DNA of 36,455 nucleotides from Archaeoglobus sp. (lineage in GTDB: Archaea; Halobacteriota; Archaeoglobi; Archaeoglobales; Archaeoglobaceae). The stretch lies in assembly GCA_003978865.1 (NCBI GenBank), contig QNXS01000035.1, positions 1 through 36,455 on the forward strand, in the 5' to 3' direction. Below the pieces are notes generated by a model. The model did not search any database. It saw only the letters and a program-made list of their open reading frames with translations, and had not been told where the DNA came from. Position numbers and translations under genes: made by a program. Below are positions 33,485 through 36,455 of this stretch, piece by piece; the first letter of the stretch is position 1, and each line of letters begins with the position of its first letter.

Positions 33485-33826
33485 CTAAAATATCATACCA
33501 GATACGTACGATGCTACTTTGACCCCTATCATAACAAAAATAGCAATTACCAATGTTTCTACACAGGCTTTAAAGCTTATTTCTCTGATAATCAATGCCG
33601 AAAGCAAATCCGTCAGCACGGCAAATGCTAAAGCCGCTAACAGTCCATATCTATTGAATACAAGTACCATTACAACAACAAAGGGCACTGATAGAAGGCT
33701 ACCAACAACTGCAAGTTTAACAAGATTGATGTTTGTTGAATTTGCTATTACACTTGTCATTCCAGCCATTCTCGGGCAAATAATGAACAAAGCAAATGCC
33801 AGACTTGCTATTAGCAAATTCCTCAT
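33485..33826 (-). CDS. Small membrane protein, last gene of feo operon
   Basis: 113 residues from ATG 33826, which follows a strong GGGGGAGGA; a GTG at 33841 lies upstream of that site. Four hydrophobic segments (about 3-18, 30-52, 55-75, 86-106) predict a compact membrane protein. No family recognised. Its ATG overlaps the stop of the preceding gene (ATGA), so it belongs to the iron-transport operon and may assemble with FeoB or with the 136-residue protein. Confidence 0.7.
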   Translation of the reverse strand: MRNLLIASLAFALFIICPRMAGMTSVIANSTNINLVKLAVVGSLLSVPFVVVMVLVFNRYGLLAALAFAVLTDLLSALIIREISFKACVETLVIAIFVMIGVKVASYVSGMIF

Positions 33827-34233
33827 TTTATCCTCCCCCACAACTTTTCTGTTTTATCTTTCAAATTATCCCCCAGCCTAATTGACAAAACTCCCAGAAC
33901 TGAAAATGGTAGTAGTAGAATTTCTGGTCTAATAGCGAAGCTGTAGCCATTTCTAGATATCAACGAATCCATAGCATTGGCTAAAATTACTAATACGTAC
34001 AGTAATCCAAAAATGGCTAACAACATCGAACCAACAAATAGGTACGCTTCATCATCCAAGATACATCCTCTCAGAAAAATTAAAGATATTACAATCAAAG
34101 CAAATCCTCCAAAAACATCCGGTGGTATGTAATTAATATTAATTTTAAAAATTCCGGATAGAGTTTCAGCTATACCAAAAATTAAAGTTACTATAGATAA
34201 TAATAACATATATACAACCTCATATACCCTCAT
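33823..34233 (-). CDS. Small membrane protein in feo operon
   Basis: 136 residues with four hydrophobic segments (about 5-27, 40-56, 64-88, 102-118) and a basic C terminus (KDKTEKLWGRIK) that should face the cytoplasm. Its ATG directly abuts the feoB permease stop (TAAATG). No family recognised; it does not look like FeoC, which is a small soluble winged-helix protein. The tight coupling points to a role in iron uptake. Confidence 0.7.
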   Translation of the reverse strand: MRVYEVVYMLLLSIVTLIFGIAETLSGIFKININYIPPDVFGGFALIVISLIFLRGCILDDEAYLFVGSMLLAIFGLLYVLVILANAMDSLISRNGYSFAIRPEILLLPFSVLGVLSIRLGDNLKDKTEKLWGRIK

Positions 34234-35493
34234 TTACATCACCCTCCCAAAACAGACTATTAGTCCAGCTACAACATATGCCAGCACGAGTTCGTAAAGT
34301 ACAACAAATCCTACCCACTTCCACTCTCCAAGTTCACTCTTTAGAACGCCTACTGTGCCCAAGCATGGTAGATATATCAGAGTGATTGCCATCATTGCAA
34401 GGGCTGTTACTGGATTGAAGTCATGGCGAATGCCAGCGCAAACGTTTCCAGAATAGAGGAGTCCAAATGTACCCACTACCAACTCCTTAGCCATAAACCC
34501 ACTGAGTAAAGCTACACCTGCCTTCCAGTTCAATCCAAGTGGTCTGATGAGTGGCTCTACAACATGCCCAATTAAAGCGGCATAGGAATTCCCTATTAAT
34601 TTTCCACCGGCAGTCGCACTCCAAGGAAAATGTGTGAGATACCACATAACCATAGCTCCTGCAAACAGTATCGTAGCTGCTTTTTTAAGGAAAATCTGTG
34701 TTCTTAACCACGCACCGGATAAAACACTTCTCATAGATGGCATACTGAAGTCCGGCATTTCCATTAAAAATGGTGAAAGTTCTTCACTAAAGAATGCTCT
34801 TCTTACGATAGTAGCCATTATTGCAGCGAGAACGATACCGAGTATATACATAGAGACAATTACCGCACCCTCATATCCTGCAAAAAACACTCCCGCAAAC
34901 AGAACGTATACTGGAAGTCTCGCACTGCAGGACATTAGCGGATTTATAATAATACTTATTTTTCTATCAACATCACCTTTTATTGTCCTCGTGGCAAGTA
35001 TTGCTGGAACGTTGCAACCAAATCCAAGGAGCATTGGAATAAATGATTTTCCGTGCAGTCCTATTTTTGTCATTGCTCTATCCATAACGAATGCTGCCCT
35101 CGGCAAATATCCCGTATCTTCCAAAATCCCCAGTGCTACAAAAACAAAAATTATAGGTGGCAAATAAACTAATATAAAACCGAGACCGCCAAAAACACCA
35201 TCTCCTACAAGAGATGCAAGCACCTTGCATGGTATGTTTAATTTTGCCCAGTTTGATGCAATAGAGAAAAGAGAAGCTATTGCATCACTGAAACATTGAG
35301 AGACATCAAAAGCAAAGCGAAACACTGCCCACATTAACGTTAGAAATATAGGTATGCCCAAGTATTTGTCCAAGACAACCGTATCAATTAAGTCGGACAC
35401 CGTCTTTTGTTTTAATTTTTTTTCAACACTCTTGCTAACAATTTTATCAATAAGTTCGTATCTCGCACCAACAATCTCGTCTAAGAAATCCAC
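34234..35493 (-). CDS. feoB: FeoB permease part (split FeoB)
   Basis: 419 residues covering the membrane half of FeoB. Gate-domain blocks are intact: GYLPRAAFVMDRAM, GFGCNVPAILATRT, and MSCSARLPVYVLF, with about nine membrane segments. It imports ferrous iron when coupled to the G domain. Here the G domain is a separate gene upstream. GTG 35493 lies 7 bases after a strong GGGAGGTGA (35501-35509), which would be odd for an accidental frameshift and supports a real start. The 13-base overlap with the GTPase gene gives translational coupling. Confidence 0.92.
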   Translation of the reverse strand: MDFLDEIVGARYELIDKIVSKSVEKKLKQKTVSDLIDTVVLDKYLGIPIFLTLMWAVFRFAFDVSQCFSDAIASLFSIASNWAKLNIPCKVLASLVGDGVFGGLGFILVYLPPIIFVFVALGILEDTGYLPRAAFVMDRAMTKIGLHGKSFIPMLLGFGCNVPAILATRTIKGDVDRKISIIINPLMSCSARLPVYVLFAGVFFAGYEGAVIVSMYILGIVLAAIMATIVRRAFFSEELSPFLMEMPDFSMPSMRSVLSGAWLRTQIFLKKAATILFAGAMVMWYLTHFPWSATAGGKLIGNSYAALIGHVVEPLIRPLGLNWKAGVALLSGFMAKELVVGTFGLLYSGNVCAGIRHDFNPVTALAMMAITLIYLPCLGTVGVLKSELGEWKWVGFVVLYELVLAYVVAGLIVCFGRVM

Positions 35494-36164
35494 CGCTCTA
35501 TCACCTCCCTACTTAAATTTGTAAGCTTAAAAATTTCCTCATCTCCTTCAAGTAATTTAATTGCAACAAATCTTGAGGGATAATCTGGTAATATATTTTG
35601 TTTAATAATTTTTTCCTGAATAGTATATATTATTTTCTCGATTTTGTCATTATATTTTAAATATATTTTTGATTTGCTTTTCATCGCGAAGTAAACCGCT
35701 CTTTTTAATTCATCAATACCTATATTCTTTATAGCAATTGTTGGAACTATTGGTAATTTTAATTCCTTTGATAAATTTTTGACATTTATTTTATATCCTT
35801 TAGTTTCAGCCAGATCCATTTTATTTAAACAGATTACTACATTAGCTTCCATTTCCAGCAGTTGTAGAGTCAGGTAGAGATTTCTCTCAATATTTGAAGC
35901 ATCAACAACGTTCACAACAACATCAGGTTTCTCGTTGATAATGTAGTCTCTCGCAATTTTTTCATCTATGGTGCTGGCGGTAAAACTGTAGATGCCGGGA
36001 AGGTCAACCACCTGAAATTCTACATCCATGTATCTGCAAACACCTTCCTTCTTTTCAACCGTCACACCCGGCCAGTTTCCAACTTTCTGCTTAGCCCCAG
36101 TTAGGGCATTGAATATTACTGATTTTCCAACGTTTGGGTTTCCGGCAAGAGCTACTTTTCTCAT
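35481..36164 (-). CDS. feoB: FeoB GTPase part (split FeoB)
   Basis: 227 residues, the FeoB G domain plus the helical GDI region. Visible are G1 GNPNVGKS (8-15), the switch I NWPGVTVEKKEG, G3 DLPGIYSF and G4 NKMD. GTP binding gates the permease encoded next. It ends ...REVIERWIS, where one-piece FeoB continues into the first membrane helix. The start overlaps the feoA stop by four bases (ATGA). Confidence 0.92.
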   Translation of the reverse strand: MRKVALAGNPNVGKSVIFNALTGAKQKVGNWPGVTVEKKEGVCRYMDVEFQVVDLPGIYSFTASTIDEKIARDYIINEKPDVVVNVVDASNIERNLYLTLQLLEMEANVVICLNKMDLAETKGYKINVKNLSKELKLPIVPTIAIKNIGIDELKRAVYFAMKSKSKIYLKYNDKIEKIIYTIQEKIIKQNILPDYPSRFVAIKLLEGDEEIFKLTNLSREVIERWIS

Positions 36165-36388
36165 TCTTTCACCTTAACAATAACGCTCTCAGCTTCATCT
36201 CTTCTCAAAGATATACAGTAACTTCTTACTTCAAATTCAATTGGATCTCTAAATGGTGCATTTCTTATCATTCTAATCTCAGTTCCTTTGCTAATTCCCA
36301 TGCTGAGCATTTTTCTCTTGATATCCAAATCTCCTTTAATTTCAACAATTACAGCTTTTTGATTTGGTTCAAGCTCACTGAGTTTCAT
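36161..36388 (-). CDS. feoA: FeoA, SH3-like iron transport partner
   Basis: 75 residues with the typical FeoA pattern: LSELEPNQKAVIVEI, KRKMLSMGISKGTEI, YCISLRRDEAESVIV. FeoA is a small cytoplasmic beta-barrel that binds and stimulates FeoB. It is the first gene of the operon. A minus-strand TATA element near 36427-36434 gives a short leader of about 15 bases before ATG 36388. Confidence 0.95.
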   Translation of the reverse strand: MKLSELEPNQKAVIVEIKGDLDIKRKMLSMGISKGTEIRMIRNAPFRDPIEFEVRSYCISLRRDEAESVIVKVKE

Positions 36389-36426
36389 GTTTTGTAATTC
36401 AATTTCGGTATTAAAATAATTTACCC

Positions 36427-36434
36427 TTATAAAA
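36427..36434 (-). promoter_or_regulatory. TATA box of the feo operon
   Basis: Minus-strand TTTTATAAG, about 40 bases before ATG 36388. It adjoins the DtxR-like palindrome, which covers the BRE position. Confidence 0.5.
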
Positions 36435-36452
36435 TTAGGTTACAAATCTAAT
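36434..36452. promoter_or_regulatory. DtxR/IdeR-like iron box upstream of feoA
   Basis: ATTAGGTT-ACA-AATCTAAT is a 19-bp inverted repeat with 8-bp arms and one mismatch pair. The TTAGGTT half equals the DtxR/IdeR consensus half-site. It lies directly upstream of the feo TATA box, where an iron-loaded repressor would block TFB/TBP binding. Assignment to this family is by consensus recall. Confidence 0.6.
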
Positions 36453-36455
36453 ACC

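Noticed and set aside
1-36455. CRISPR array, tRNA, rRNA, insertion sequence or prophage.
   Set aside because: No regularly spaced repeats, no T-loop GGTTCRA with matching acceptor stem, no transposase or integrase, and no target-site duplications were seen by eye.

Overview
The window reads as the chromosome of an anaerobic, probably hyperthermophilic euryarchaeon close to the Archaeoglobales. This is inferred from several things: an archaeal-type acetyl-CoA decarbonylase/synthase (CODH/ACS) operon, the PriL primase subunit, DUF373 and TIGR00269-type proteins, archaeal TATA boxes 24-27 bases before many start codons (often leaderless), GGTGG/GGAGGTG ribosome binding sites, a C/D box sRNA, and an oxygen-defence set of peroxiredoxin, rubrerythrin, superoxide reductase and flavodiiron protein. 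DNA is AT-rich and genes are tightly packed on both strands.

Layout. 1-2629: the 3' end of an unidentified gene, then a DHH-family nuclease (GAN/RecJ-like) and a GalT/HIT-like transferase. 2699-7322: a TraB-like membrane protein, a YlbF-like protein, an operon of an OB-fold protein plus primase large subunit (with an extra nine-cysteine segment), and an unknown protein. 7316-13200: a TctA-like membrane protein, Ncs6/TtuA-like tRNA thiolase, family 2 glycosyltransferase, DUF373 protein, and an RNA m5C methyltransferase with a small partner. 13231-19241: bifunctional-nuclease-like protein, CBS protein, small unknowns, PRPP synthetase, endonuclease III with a small cysteine/HTH protein, and an NADH dehydrogenase-like flavoprotein.

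19361-26932 is the CODH/ACS operon: cdhA, cdhC, a 29-codon micro-gene not covered by any named family, a CooC-like ATPase, cdhD and cdhE. No cdhB (epsilon) gene follows cdhA. The micro-gene overlaps both neighbours by four bases (ATGA and GTGA) and encodes a free copy of the C-terminal tail of CdhC. It is the best candidate here for something undescribed.

26952-28294 is a decayed AAA+ ATPase gene with an in-frame stop and a frameshift. A well-formed C/D box sRNA (28519-28582) lies just before a lipoprotein-type serpin. An Lrp/AsnC regulator is divergent from the peroxiredoxin-rubrerythrin-superoxide reductase-flavodiiron cluster. One perfect 21-bp palindrome sits exactly between their two TATA boxes, so the regulator probably controls itself and the oxidative-stress genes. 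At the right end, a minus-strand iron-uptake operon (feoA, feoB split into GTPase and permease genes, two small membrane proteins) is preceded by a DtxR/IdeR-like palindrome. Iron supply, Fe-S/Ni enzymes and oxygen defence thus lie close together.
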